A stretch of DNA of 64,000 nucleotides from Salinicola halophilus (lineage in GTDB: Bacteria > Pseudomonadota > Gammaproteobacteria > Pseudomonadales > Halomonadaceae): NCBI RefSeq assembly GCF_003206155.1, contig NZ_PZJV01000002.1, forward strand, positions 1 through 64,000. Reading direction: 5' to 3'. Shown here piece by piece: positions 18,665-27,633 of this stretch. Below the pieces are notes generated by a model. That model was not told where the DNA came from. It made no database searches and worked only from the letters and a program-made list of their open reading frames with translations. Numbering within the stretch: position 1 is the stretch's first letter; the number at the start of each line of letters is the position of its first letter. A program made the position numbers and the translations under genes.

Positions 18665-19090
18665 TCACTTCGCGAAGAGCTGGCCCATGTCCTTGAACGC
18701 CTTGAACTCCAGCGCATTGCCGCAGGGGTCGAGCAGGAACATGGTCGCCTGTTCGCCCGGCTGGTCCTTGAAGCGAACGTAGGGCTCGATCACGAACTGG
18801 GTATCGAAGCCGCGCAGGCGCTCGGCGAGCGCTTCCCACTCCGGCCAGCTCAGCACGATGCCGAAGTGCGGTACCGGCACGTCGTGACCGTCGACCGGGT
18901 TGGTGTGGGCGTTGTCCTGCGCCGGCGTCTTGGGATGTTCGTGGATCACCAGCTGGTGGCCATAGAAGTCGAAGTCGACCCACTGCTCGCTGGAACGGCC
19001 TTCGCTCAGGCCGAAGGTTTCGCCGTAGAAGCGGCGGGCGGCGGGCAGGTCGTGAACCGGGATCGCCAGGTGAAACGGGGAAAGCGCCAT
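18665..19090 (-). CDS. VOC-superfamily protein (glyoxalase/dioxygenase-like)
   Basis: This 141-residue protein has two beta-alpha-beta-beta-beta vicinal-oxygen-chelate modules. Candidate metal ligands are H7 (PFHLAI), a His in the VPHFGIV strand that opens the second module, and the Glu of GNALEF near the C-terminus. The start follows GGAGA. It is transcribed divergently from a LysR-type regulator 120 bp away, the usual arrangement of a regulator and its target. The reaction (isomerase, dioxygenase or resistance protein) cannot be told from sequence. Confidence 0.85.
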   Translation of the reverse strand: MALSPFHLAIPVHDLPAARRFYGETFGLSEGRSSEQWVDFDFYGHQLVIHEHPKTPAQDNAHTNPVDGHDVPVPHFGIVLSWPEWEALAERLRGFDTQFVIEPYVRFKDQPGEQATMFLLDPCGNALEFKAFKDMGQLFAK

Positions 19091-19210
19091 GCAAGTCTCC
19101 TCGATGTTGTACGTGTTGGCGTATTCTGACGGCGAAATAATTCGATGGGAAACGCCTATTTTTGCAGTCTGCCATCACAAAAAATGGATTCGTCACCGAA
19201 GGCTTACATC

Positions 19211-20113
19211 ATGCTCCGTGCCCTCAAGACCTTTCTCGCCGTGGTCCAACACGGCACCTTCTCCGCCGCCGGCGAGGCGGTGGGGTTGACCCAGTCGGCG
19301 GTCAGCGCCCAGATCCGCAATCTGGAGAGCGAGCTCGACGAGCCGCTGTTCGAGCGGACTGGCCGCGCGGTGCGGCTCAATGCCGCCGGCCGCCGGCTGC
19401 TTCCCCAGGCGCAGGAGATGCTCGCGCTCGCTCAGCGCATCCGTCGACCGGCGGCCTCTCAGCTCTCCGGGGAGTTTCACCTCGGTGCCATCGCCAGCGT
19501 TCAGAGCGGCATGCTGCCGACCATCCTGAGCACGCTGGGTAAGGAGGCCCCCGAGGTGATGACGCGGGTCGTGCCCGGCGTTTCGCTGTCGCTGCTCGAT
19601 CAGGTCGACAAGGGCGATCTCGACATGGCGCTGATGGTCCGACCGCCGTTCGCACTGCCACCGGATCTGCATACTCGGGTGATCGCCCGCGAACCTTTCG
19701 TGATGATCGCGCCGGCAGAGACCGAAGAGGAGAGCGTCGAGGCGCTGCTCGCGGCCTATCCCTTGGTGCGCTACGACCGCGGCTCGTTCGGTGGGCGCCA
19801 AGTGGTGCGCTTTCTCGAACGCGCGCGCCTCGAGCCGCGCGTTCGCCTCGAGCTCGACGAGATCGATGCCATCGCCCGCGTGGTCGAGTCCGGTCTCGGC
19901 GTCGCATTGATTCCGCTCACCGGTATGTGGCAGCGCCGATCACCGCTGCCCGTGCGCCTTCTCGAGCTGGGAGAGCGCACCTTCCATCGTGAACTGGTGC
20001 TGGTATCGCGGCTGCCGCCGTCGCAGTCACCGCTAGTGGCGATGATCGAAAACGCCGTTCTGGCAATGCCGCCGGGCGATACCCCGCCGTCCGACTCGAT
20101 AGCGGGTGAATAG
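19211..20113 (+). CDS. LysR-family transcriptional regulator
   Basis: This 300-residue regulator has an N-terminal winged helix-turn-helix (LRALKTFLAVVQHGTFSAAG, then TQSAVSAQIRNLE) and a periplasmic-binding-protein-like effector domain. ATG 19211 was chosen because GAAGG lies 8 nt upstream and because LysR proteins normally begin a few residues before the helix-turn-helix. An earlier ATG at 19184 is possible. It is divergent from the VOC gene and upstream of pirin, so either could be its target. The effector is unknown. Confidence 0.9.
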   Translation: MLRALKTFLAVVQHGTFSAAGEAVGLTQSAVSAQIRNLESELDEPLFERTGRAVRLNAAGRRLLPQAQEMLALAQRIRRPAASQLSGEFHLGAIASVQSGMLPTILSTLGKEAPEVMTRVVPGVSLSLLDQVDKGDLDMALMVRPPFALPPDLHTRVIAREPFVMIAPAETEEESVEALLAAYPLVRYDRGSFGGRQVVRFLERARLEPRVRLELDEIDAIARVVESGLGVALIPLTGMWQRRSPLPVRLLELGERTFHRELVLVSRLPPSQSPLVAMIENAVLAMPPGDTPPSDSIAGE

Positions 20114-20221
20114 GCGCGATGAGTCGAATCTCTGCAACGAAAACGCGTAAATCGTTCGCTTTTCTTGCGTCCCGGTTGGCCTAGACTGGCGACATCGTTC
20201 TCGTTACCCAAGGAGTCGACC

Positions 20222-21088
20222 ATGTCGACATCGACTGCTCGTCGCGTTGTGGCTCAGCACGCCGCTCATCGTGATGATATCGGCGATCTCACCACTCGGC
20301 GCCCGCTGCCGGGGCCCGGGCTGGATCAGCTCGACCCGTTTCTGTTTCTCAACCATCACGGGCCGCAGACCTATCCAGCGGGCAATCGCGGGCTGCCGTT
20401 CGGCCCGCATCCGCACCGCGGCTTCGAGACCGTGACCTTCATTCTGGCGGGCTCGCTCGCCCACGCCGACAGCGCCGATCATCAGAGCGTGATCCATGAA
20501 GGTGGCGTGCAGTGGATGACCGCGGGTCGCGGCATCGTCCACGCCGAAGTGTCACCGCCGGAGTTCCTGCGCGATGGCGGTCCGCTTGAGATCCTGCAGC
20601 TCTGGGTCAATCTGCCGGCAAGCCTGAAGATGAGCGAGCCGCGCTATGTCGGCCTGCAGCGCGAGTCCATCCCCCGCTGCACCCTCGGCGAGGGCGTCGA
20701 GCTATCGCTGATCGCCGGTGAGCTGGAAGGCGACATCGGGCCGGTGACGACCGCGACGGGGCTTTTCATGTCGACGCTCGCGCTCGCCGCGGGCAGCACC
20801 GTCACCCTGCCGGTGGCGCCCGGGCGTCAGGTCTTCCTCTACGTCGTCTCCGGCGAGGCCGATATCGGCGGCGATACGGTCACGGCTCGCCATCTCTTCG
20901 AGCTCGACCGTGAGGGCGACCAGGTGGAGATCGCCGCGATTCAGGACGCCCGACTGCTATTCGGCCACGGCGAGGTGATCGGCGAGCCGGTGGCGTCCCA
21001 CGGGCCCTTCGTCATGAATACCCGAGAAGAGATCGGGGAGGCGATCGCCGACTATCAGGCGGGTCGTTTCGGCGGGCTCGACGCCTAG
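20222..21088 (+). CDS. Pirin-family protein
   Basis: This 288-residue bicupin carries all four pirin metal ligands in the N-terminal cupin: H63 and H65 (GPHPHRG), H107 and E109 (IVHAE). Bacterial pirins bind iron; some show quercetinase activity and others modulate metabolic enzymes. The ATG follows AAGGAG. It lies 108 bp after the LysR gene and may be controlled by it. The function is not resolved. Confidence 0.92.
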   Translation: MSTSTARRVVAQHAAHRDDIGDLTTRRPLPGPGLDQLDPFLFLNHHGPQTYPAGNRGLPFGPHPHRGFETVTFILAGSLAHADSADHQSVIHEGGVQWMTAGRGIVHAEVSPPEFLRDGGPLEILQLWVNLPASLKMSEPRYVGLQRESIPRCTLGEGVELSLIAGELEGDIGPVTTATGLFMSTLALAAGSTVTLPVAPGRQVFLYVVSGEADIGGDTVTARHLFELDREGDQVEIAAIQDARLLFGHGEVIGEPVASHGPFVMNTREEIGEAIADYQAGRFGGLDA

Positions 21089-21206
21089 CGTCACCGAAAG
21101 CGCCAAGCCTGGCAGGGGCAAGCGGTACCGTCGCGCGCAGCGGCGTTACTGGGCGAAGTGATCGAGTGAAGTGATCGAGCAGGCAATCAATATGGGGAGA
21201 TTCAAG

Positions 21207-22088
21207 ATGAAGATCGGTTTCATGGGGCTGGGGGCAATGGGCCAGGCGATGGTCTCTCGGCTACTCGAGGCGGGATTCGAGGTGACGGTCTGGAACCGCT
21301 CGCCGGGCCCGGTGACAACAGCCAAGGCGAACGGCGCGGCGGTGAGCGAGTCGCCGGTGAAGCTTGCCAAGGCGAGCGACGTGCTCATCAGCATGCTGCC
21401 GGACGACAACGCCGCCCACGAGGTGCTGGTCGCCTCGAAGGCGCTGGAAGCGCTCGGCAAGGACCGCGTGCACGTCAACATGGCCACGGTCTCCGTCGGG
21501 TTCGCGCGGGGCATGCAGGCGCTGCATCAGCGTCTGGGGTCGCACTATGTCGCCGCGCCGGTCCTGGGCCGGCCCGATGTCGCCGCGGCAGGCAAACTCA
21601 ACATCCTGGCAGCCGGCGATGCCGCGGTGCTCGAGCGTCTACAGCCGCTGTTCGCCGCGATGGGCCAGAAGGTGTGGCCGCTCGGCGAATCGCCGGAGCG
21701 GGCCAACGTGGTCAAGGTCGCCGCCAACCTCATGCTCGCCACCGCGATCGAATCGATGGGCGAGGCCAGCGCGCTGACCGAAGCCCACGGCGTCGGCCGC
21801 GACGATTTTCTCGAGATCGTCACCGGCACGCTCTTTGCGGCGCCGGCTTATCAGGGCTATGCCAAACTGATTCGCGAGGCGCGCTACGAACCGGCGGGCA
21901 TGCGGATGGGCTGGGGGCTCAAGGACGTCGGACTGGCGCTGCAGGCGTCTCAGGAAGGCAGGGTGCCGCTCCCGTTCGCCGGCGTGCTTCGCGATAGCCT
22001 GCTGGACGCGATGGCCCGTGGCGACGGCGAAAAGGACTGGGCCGCCATGGCCGAGACACCGTTTCGCCGCGCAAACCTGCCGAGGTAG
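21207..22088 (+). CDS. NAD(P)-dependent reductase of the 6PGDH/3-hydroxyisobutyrate dehydrogenase family
   Basis: This 293-residue protein opens with the Rossmann motif GLGAMG (residues 7-12) and has the family catalytic lysine at K170 (NVVKVAANLM). Such enzymes reduce or oxidise short beta-hydroxyacids or semialdehydes. The sequence is nearest to the glyoxylate/succinic-semialdehyde reductase type by overall look, but the substrate is unproven. The start was chosen by a GGGGAGA site 6 nt upstream. It stands alone between pirin and a convergent acyltransferase gene. Confidence 0.88.
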   Translation: MKIGFMGLGAMGQAMVSRLLEAGFEVTVWNRSPGPVTTAKANGAAVSESPVKLAKASDVLISMLPDDNAAHEVLVASKALEALGKDRVHVNMATVSVGFARGMQALHQRLGSHYVAAPVLGRPDVAAAGKLNILAAGDAAVLERLQPLFAAMGQKVWPLGESPERANVVKVAANLMLATAIESMGEASALTEAHGVGRDDFLEIVTGTLFAAPAYQGYAKLIREARYEPAGMRMGWGLKDVGLALQASQEGRVPLPFAGVLRDSLLDAMARGDGEKDWAAMAETPFRRANLPR

Positions 22089-22178
22089 TCGATAGCGCGG
22101 CCCGGCGAGCGGTGTTCGTCCGGGCGCGGTATCGCGGCCAAGATCGGTGTCGCGGGCCCGTCAACGCTGATTGGCCCG

Positions 22179-23102
22179 TCAACGCTTAGTGTAGAGACGA
22201 TAACGCCGGTGGTCGGGCTCGTGGCGAGCCTCCTGCTCGGTCTTCTTCCAGCGCTTGTACTCCCACTGGTACTGCACGGGATCGAGAGCGACGGCGGACT
22301 CCACGCAGGCGTTGACGCCGGCCGCCGACGTCGCCTCTTCCGGGGCGTAGACCCGCTCGTCGGCGGCGAGGAAGTGAATCTCGAAACCGTCGCCGCCGGC
22401 ACGGCGCCTGGCCACGCCAGTGACCACCCGCGCCTGGGTCCGGGCCACGAGCTTGGGCAGCAGGGTGGCGGTGTAGGCGGGGCGACCGAAGAAGTCGGCG
22501 AAGACGCCGCTGCCCCAGTCCGGCTCCTGATCCGGCAGGATGCCCACGGCCTCGGCACGCTTGAGCGCCTTGAGCAGAGCGGCGACGCCGCGGGGATTGG
22601 TGGGCACGAGTTCGGCCCCCATGCGTTCGCGGCCGTTACGGATGACCGGATCGAGCTGCGTCATCTTGGGCGGCTCGTACATCGCCGTGAACGGAAAGTG
22701 GCTCGAGAGCCAGAAGTTGAGCACCTCCCAGTTGCCGAAGTGCGGTGCCAGCACGATCACGCCTCGGTTCTCCGCGCGGGCGTCGTCGAGCAGTTCACGG
22801 CCATGGACGTCGACGATCGAAGCCTCGACCCGCTTGGGCTCGCCGAGCCAGGCGAAGCCGAGTTCCAGCATCGTCGCCGTGGAGTGGCGCAGGCTGCTCT
22901 TCACTCGCTGACGCCGGGTGTCGACGTTGTCATCGGGAAAGGCGACCTCGAGATTGCGGCGGGTGACGTGGCGCTCGCGGCGCGATAGCGCGTAGAGACC
23001 CCGCGCGAGCACGCCAGCGAGCTTCCAGGTAGCGGTCGGGCGACAGTGGGCGAGCCAGCGCCAGAGCGCATGAATGGCGCGAGCTTGGAGCGCTTGCGTC
23101 AT
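22179..23102 (-). CDS. Lysophospholipid/lipid A acyltransferase (LpxL/HtrB family)
   Basis: This 307-residue inner-membrane protein has an N-terminal hydrophobic anchor and the acyltransferase motif HFGNWE (HX4D/E) within APHFGNWEVLNF. A downstream DQEPDWGSGVF block is typical of lauroyl/myristoyl transferases. It would add a secondary acyl chain to Kdo2-lipid IVA or a related lipid. A second homologue sits at 47166-48080, so one may be LpxL and the other LpxM or a specialised paralogue. The start follows GAGAGG; an in-frame start 36 nt upstream is less likely. Confidence 0.85.
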   Translation of the reverse strand: MTQALQARAIHALWRWLAHCRPTATWKLAGVLARGLYALSRRERHVTRRNLEVAFPDDNVDTRRQRVKSSLRHSTATMLELGFAWLGEPKRVEASIVDVHGRELLDDARAENRGVIVLAPHFGNWEVLNFWLSSHFPFTAMYEPPKMTQLDPVIRNGRERMGAELVPTNPRGVAALLKALKRAEAVGILPDQEPDWGSGVFADFFGRPAYTATLLPKLVARTQARVVTGVARRRAGGDGFEIHFLAADERVYAPEEATSAAGVNACVESAVALDPVQYQWEYKRWKKTEQEARHEPDHRRYRLYTKR

Positions 23103-23169
23103 GCCGACCTCTCGTTCTGGCGAACGCTGGCGGCGCACGGGAGGATCGAATAGGGCCGTGATGTCCGCA

Positions 23170-23583
23170 TTACCATAGCCAGCTGTCGACGTTGTCCGGC
23201 GCTCGCCGTTCGCTGAGCGCCTTGAATCCTTTGACGCAGCGCACGATGAGCCATATCGCCTGCAGCGCCATCAGCAGAAAGCCGACCAGCACGAAGGCCA
23301 GCACCCAGCTGATGACGGCGTAGAGCAGGCCGATCCAGAAGGTACGGATATGGTAGCGATAGTGCTCGTCCAGCCAGCGCGGGCCGTTACCGCGATAGAC
23401 GTAGGCGATGACCGCGCCGATCACCGGCGTGACGCCGGTGACGAATACCCCCAGCAGCAGGGCGTAGACGATCAGCGCCAGGGTGGTATCTGGGCGTCGG
23501 GCCTGAGTATGGGATTCGGCAACGGTGCGGTCACTGAACGTGGCGTCCTCTCTCGACGACGGCTCGTCGGCGTGTAATGACAT
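23170..23583 (-). CDS. DUF4870-type small membrane protein
   Basis: This 137-residue protein has a polar N-terminus of about 33 residues and three hydrophobic segments (about 34-62, 85-100, 100-117) with a YRYHIRTFWIGLLY stretch between them. This matches the DUF4870/Tic20-like pattern, whose function is unknown. The start follows GGGGAAC. It is probably a single-gene unit with its promoter in the 237-bp gap to its right. Confidence 0.75.
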   Translation of the reverse strand: MSLHADEPSSREDATFSDRTVAESHTQARRPDTTLALIVYALLLGVFVTGVTPVIGAVIAYVYRGNGPRWLDEHYRYHIRTFWIGLLYAVISWVLAFVLVGFLLMALQAIWLIVRCVKGFKALSERRAPDNVDSWLW

Positions 23584-23740
23584 CGGTTCCCCTTGTCGGT
23601 CTGTCGATCGCTGCCTGCATTCTGCCGTTGCCGGGCGTCGCGTTCCAGTCCGAGCCGGTCACGGGGCGTGGATACGCCGTCGGTGCCGCCGTATACGCAG
23701 CGTGCTCGACCCCGGCGCGAGACGTGCGAGACGTACGAGA

Positions 23741-23776
23741 AAGAGAAGTGACCGACGCAAGAGAAGTGACAGACGC
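23741..23776. repeat. 18-bp tandem repeat, two copies
   Basis: AAGAGAAGTGACCGACGC is followed directly by a copy differing at one base. It lies in the gap between eboB and the DUF4870-type gene. Confidence 0.8.
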
Positions 23777-23820
23777 GCCCCGTCGGAAGACGGATATAAA
23801 GGTGATTTCGCCGCGGGAAG

Positions 23821-24738
23821 CTAATCGATGAACCGCGCGTCGCGACGCGGATTCGGCCCGTCGATTCGCGGTTCGCGTCCGCCGCGCAGGATCGAGTTGC
23901 CTTCGAAGAGGGTGCGTTGATCGATCGGCGGCGGGTCGAGCCAGTCGTCCTCGTGCATCTGGCCGCTCTTGGCATAGACGGCCAGCGCGTTGGCATAGGT
24001 GACCCGGTGCACGATCTCGGGGTCGATCCCGCTGTCGAGCGCGAGCCGGGCGGTCTTCGCCACCCCCAGACAGTCGGAGATGCCCCAGTCGCAAGCGCTG
24101 TCGACGATGATCCGCTCACCGCCGTACTGCCTGAGCAGCTCGACCATGCGCGCGTTGCCCATCTTGGTCGAGGGGTAGATCGAAAAGCCGGCGTAGTAGC
24201 CGCGATCCAGCGTCTCGCGCACCGTCTCCTCGTTGTTGTGGTCGATCACCACCCAGGACGGGTCGAGCCCCATCTCCTCGCAGACGTCCATCGAGCGCGA
24301 GGTGCCGCGCTTTTTGTCCCGATGCGGGGTGTGCACCATCACCGGCAGTTCGAGCTCCACCGCCAGGGCGAGCTGGGCGCGAAAGTACTTGTCCTCCAGC
24401 GGGGTCTGCTCGTCGTAGCCGATCTCGCCGATGGCGACGACCCCCTCCTTCATGGCGAAACGCGGCAGCCACTCCATCACGCCGTCGGCCAGCGCTTCAT
24501 TGTTGGCCTCCTTCGAGTTGAGCCCCACGGTGCAGTAGTGGCGAATGCCGAACTGCCCGGCGCGAAAACGCTCCCAGCCCACCAGCGAAGAGAGATAGTC
24601 GACGTAGGTGCCGACGAAGGTGCGCGGCTGGCCGACCCAGAACGCGGGTTCGATGACGGCGACGACGCCGGCAGCGGCCATCGCTTCGTAGTCATCGGTC
24701 GTGCGAGAGACCATGTGGGCGTGCGGGTCGATGAACAT
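23821..24738 (-). CDS. eboB: EboB: TatD-family metal-dependent hydrolase of the ebo cluster
   Basis: This 305-residue amidohydrolase-fold protein has metal-binding residues H6 and H8 (DPHAH), E105 (GEIGYDE), H136 (MVHTPH), H167 (VIDHNNE) and an acidic D213/D217 (DSACDW). This is the TatD pattern with the DPHAH variant seen in ebo-cluster hydrolases. Its start codon comes one nucleotide after the eboA stop, so the pair is translationally coupled. The substrate is unknown. TatD relatives act as nucleases or esterases, but the cluster context suggests a small-molecule substrate. Confidence 0.88.
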   Translation of the reverse strand: MFIDPHAHMVSRTTDDYEAMAAAGVVAVIEPAFWVGQPRTFVGTYVDYLSSLVGWERFRAGQFGIRHYCTVGLNSKEANNEALADGVMEWLPRFAMKEGVVAIGEIGYDEQTPLEDKYFRAQLALAVELELPVMVHTPHRDKKRGTSRSMDVCEEMGLDPSWVVIDHNNEETVRETLDRGYYAGFSIYPSTKMGNARMVELLRQYGGERIIVDSACDWGISDCLGVAKTARLALDSGIDPEIVHRVTYANALAVYAKSGQMHEDDWLDPPPIDQRTLFEGNSILRGGREPRIDGPNPRRDARFID

Positions 24739-24739
24739 C

Positions 24740-25621
24740 TCAGGCGGCCTCCTGGCGGGGCAGATTGTTCCAGTGGAGCGTGCCGGTGGCGGCAAGCGCG
24801 GTGAGTTCCGGTACCCCGGACAGCAGTTCGCGGGCGGCAGGCGTATCGGCCTGCAGCAATGCCAGCGTCGCCGCCGCGCGCTCCGGCACTGAACCGGCCA
24901 GTGCCTGCGCCAGCGCCGGATAGGCGTCGAGCGAATCGATGAACGGGGCGACACCGCGCCAGAGCTCCGGCGAGACGGGGCGTCCCGCTGCGTGGCGTTC
25001 GGCGGCGTAGTCGAGGAGGATGCGCGCAAGCTCGGGGTTGGCCCGCGCGTCGAGACCCACGATCGGCGAGAGCGCGCTACCCACGAACAGCGCCTTGAGC
25101 ACCATGTGGTTGAAGCGGTGCGTATCGAAGTGCTCGCACGGGTAGGGATTGGCGTGGGCGATCGACTCGAACACCGCGCGCATGTTGGAGCGCAGCCCCT
25201 CGCCGACATCGGCATCGAGCGCGCACGCTTCGGCGGGGTAGAGCGCCAGGCCGCGAAAGAGCGCTACCAATTCGCGGGCATCCGCGGTGCGTATCAGGTC
25301 GTGAAAACGCGCCGGAAACCTCGCTACGCGTTCGGCGCCGTTCGCGTCGAAGGCGAGCAGCGCGGCGACCCGGGCCGCCCCGTCGACGCTCCACCCTTGC
25401 GGGTTCCAGCCGGCGTGGGCGGTGTCGGCGAGTGCAAGCTCCGACGGCGTCAGTGCCAGATCCGCCCGCCCGAGTCGACGCGGGGCGAGGCCGAGGAACC
25501 GATGAAGTTCTCGAACGTCGTCGGTATGCGTCAGGGCGTCGATTTTCGCGTCGAACCAGGCCGCGTGCGGGCCGGCCTGACGCGCGACCCAGCGTCGTAA
25601 TAGCCCCAGAGGTGTAGCCAT
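24740..25621 (-). CDS. eboA: EboA: ebo cluster protein of unknown fold
   Basis: This 293-residue protein is largely alpha-helical and Ala/Leu/Arg-rich, with no signal peptide or membrane helix. The most distinctive block is NPYPCEHFDTHRFNHMVLKA at about 158-176, the conserved core of EboA-domain proteins. No enzymatic motif is recognised. It is the first gene of the leftward eboA-eboB pair and faces eboF across a 353-bp divergent region. Identity comes from this block plus the presence of all five partner genes nearby. Confidence 0.85.
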   Translation of the reverse strand: MATPLGLLRRWVARQAGPHAAWFDAKIDALTHTDDVRELHRFLGLAPRRLGRADLALTPSELALADTAHAGWNPQGWSVDGAARVAALLAFDANGAERVARFPARFHDLIRTADARELVALFRGLALYPAEACALDADVGEGLRSNMRAVFESIAHANPYPCEHFDTHRFNHMVLKALFVGSALSPIVGLDARANPELARILLDYAAERHAAGRPVSPELWRGVAPFIDSLDAYPALAQALAGSVPERAAATLALLQADTPAARELLSGVPELTALAATGTLHWNNLPRQEAA

Positions 25622-25974
25622 TTTGTAACGCGACCTTTACGGATTGGCGAAGCGTCACTGTAGCGAGCGGCCATGGCGCACCCAAGATGGATTGTTTACC
25701 GAAATCGACGCGTCGCGCCGGTGTCGCCATCTGACGATACGATGAACTTTCTGGCGTGAATCGTCGGCGAAAAGAGGAGCGTTCTCATCGAACCGACTGA
25801 AATTCGCTCGCGAGGAGCGATGGTGATTGCTGCTCGCGTATGGCCTTGGTAATCAGCGGTGACACTGCGTTGCGAACCGCCGCCTGCGTTTGCCAGGGTC
25901 ATCGATTGGCTCGGTGATCATGCGCGCGCTGTCGGTCGCGGCGCGCCGCGTTTCTCTCTTGGACGACGATCGCC
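25622..25974. other. Divergent control region between eboA and eboF
   Basis: This 353-bp gap separates two diverging ebo genes and must hold both promoters. It contains a perfect 10-bp palindrome CGACGCGTCG at 25706-25715 and a spaced CGCTC-GCGAG-GAGCG dyad near 25808. I could not assign -35/-10 boxes with confidence. Confidence 0.5.
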
Positions 25975-27462
25975 ATGCACAACACCCTGGTCATTCTCGT
26001 GGTCGGACTCACGCCGGCGCTGGTCGGCGAGCACACCCCGAACCTCAAGCGACTGGCCGAGCGCGGTGCGCTGCGCCCCCTCGACACGGTCACCCCGGCG
26101 GTCACCTGCAGCGCGCAGATGACGCTGCTGACCGGCCTGCCGCCGGGCGAGCACGGCGCCGTCGCCAACGGCTGGTACTTTCGCGACCTCAGTGAAATCT
26201 GGCTCTGGCGACAGTCCAACCGCCTGATCGCCGGCGAAAGGGTCTGGGAGGCCGGCAAGCGCCGCGATCCCGATTTCACCTGCGCCAAGCTCTTCTGGTG
26301 GTACAACATGTACGCAAGCGCCGACTGGAGCGCGACGCCGCGCCCGATGTACCCCGCCGACGGCCGCAAGCTGCCCGATCACTACACGTACCCCCCCGAG
26401 CTTCATGACGAGCTGGACGCCGAGCTCGGCACCTTTCCGCTCTTCAGCTTCTGGGGGCCGATGGCCAGCATCGACTCCAGCCGCTGGATCAGCGATGCGA
26501 CGCGGCACGTCGTGACGACCCGTAACCCGACGCTGACGCTCACCTACCTGCCGCATCTGGACTACAACCTGCAGCGGCTCGGCCCGGATCTCGATCATCC
26601 CGAGCTGCAGCGCGACCTGCGCGACGTCGACGCGCTCTGCGGCGAGCTGATCGATCAGGCCGAGCGCGACGGGCGCCGCGTCATCGTCGTCTCCGAGTAC
26701 GGCATCACGCCGGTGAGCGACGCGGTTCACATCAATCGCGCCCTGCGCGACGCGGGCTGGCTGGCGGTGCGCGACGAGCGCGGTCGCGAGCAGCTCGACC
26801 CCGGGGCGTCGGCGGCGTTCGCCGTCGCCGATCATCAGATCGCCCACGTCTACGTGCGCGACGCGGCGACGATTCCAGCGGTGCGTGCGCGGCTTCAAGG
26901 GCTCGAGGGCGTGGAGGCGGTGTGGGGCGAAGCGGAGAAGCGCGCCAACGGACTGGATCACGCGAACGCCGGGGAGCTGGTGGCGATCAGCCGGGCGGAT
27001 CGCTGGTTCAGCTACTACTACTGGCTCGACGACGCGAGGGCGCCGGACTATGCCCGCACCGTCGACATTCATCGCAAGCCCGGCTACGACCCGGTGGAGC
27101 TCTTCTTCGACCCGGCGCTGAAATCCCCCAAGTTCTCCGCCGGCTGGCGGCTCGCCAAGCGCCGGCTTGGCATGCTCCAGCTGCTCGACGTCATCTCGCT
27201 CAAGGACACCCGGCTGGTCAAAGGCGCCCACGGCCGCGTCACCGACGACCCGACGATGGGGCCGCTGGTGATCTCTTCGCAGGCGGATCTCATGCCCGAA
27301 GGCGCCGTTGCCGCCACTGATTTCAAGGCGCTGGTGCTCGCCCACGTTTTCCAGCCCGATGACGAGACCGCCGTCGCAGCCGTCGTGAAACCCGCAGCCG
27401 AAAACCGCGACGAGAACCCGGGTGAGATGCGACAGGCGCAGACCGTCCGTACGCAGAAGTAA
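25975..27462 (+). CDS. eboF: EboF: nucleotide pyrophosphatase/alkaline phosphatase-superfamily protein
   Basis: This 495-residue alkaline-phosphatase-fold hydrolase has a likely nucleophile T44 in PAVTCSAQMTLLTG, the following GEHG, a central PHLDYNLQRLG metal block and later DHQIAHVYV and HGRVTDDPTMGPL segments. That order matches type I phosphodiesterase/nucleotide pyrophosphatase proteins. The start agrees with family N-termini (VVGLTPALVGEHTPNL), though only a weak GGA precedes it. It is the only rightward gene of the cluster and is followed by a hairpin terminator. The substrate is unknown; phosphodiester or phosphate removal is inferred. Confidence 0.88.
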   Translation: MHNTLVILVVGLTPALVGEHTPNLKRLAERGALRPLDTVTPAVTCSAQMTLLTGLPPGEHGAVANGWYFRDLSEIWLWRQSNRLIAGERVWEAGKRRDPDFTCAKLFWWYNMYASADWSATPRPMYPADGRKLPDHYTYPPELHDELDAELGTFPLFSFWGPMASIDSSRWISDATRHVVTTRNPTLTLTYLPHLDYNLQRLGPDLDHPELQRDLRDVDALCGELIDQAERDGRRVIVVSEYGITPVSDAVHINRALRDAGWLAVRDERGREQLDPGASAAFAVADHQIAHVYVRDAATIPAVRARLQGLEGVEAVWGEAEKRANGLDHANAGELVAISRADRWFSYYYWLDDARAPDYARTVDIHRKPGYDPVELFFDPALKSPKFSAGWRLAKRRLGMLQLLDVISLKDTRLVKGAHGRVTDDPTMGPLVISSQADLMPEGAVAATDFKALVLAHVFQPDDETAVAAVVKPAAENRDENPGEMRQAQTVRTQK

Positions 27463-27504
27463 AGACGACGCGGCGCGCACGCCGCCCGTCGAACGGGGCA
27501 ACGA

Positions 27505-27539
27505 AACGCCCGGCGGCCTATGGCAGGCCGTCGGGCGTT
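27505..27539. terminator. Hairpin terminator between eboF and eboC
   Basis: A 15-bp stem (AACGCCCGGCGGCCT against its complement, one wobble pair) with a 5-nt loop lies 43 bp after eboF, between two converging genes. It may serve both directions. Confidence 0.7.
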
Positions 27540-27572
27540 CGTCGTAGGGCGCTCGTCGCTGGGCTTGTGTAG

Positions 27573-27617
27573 GGGGCTAGCGCAAGGGGCTAGCGCAAGG
27601 GGCTATTGCAAGGGCTA
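27573..27617. repeat. 13-bp tandem repeat, three and a half copies
   Basis: GGGGCTAGCGCAA occurs at 27573 and 27586, then GGGGCTATTGCAA at 27599, then a partial unit GGGCTA. It lies 17 bp past the 3' end of eboC. Confidence 0.85.
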
Positions 27618-27633
27618 CCGAGACGCCACCGGT

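Noticed and set aside
19091-19210. LysR box between the VOC and LysR genes
   Set aside because: An AAATA...TATTT pair was seen, but spacing and symmetry are too loose to call a T-N11-A operator.
23577-23831. Possible 84-residue secreted protein with a hydrophobic start
   Set aside because: It overlaps the DUF4870-type start, has no ribosome site, and its C-terminal half is the translated 18-bp tandem repeat.
25918-27501. Long open frame antisense to eboF
   Set aside because: eboF has family motifs; the antisense frame has none and no ribosome site.
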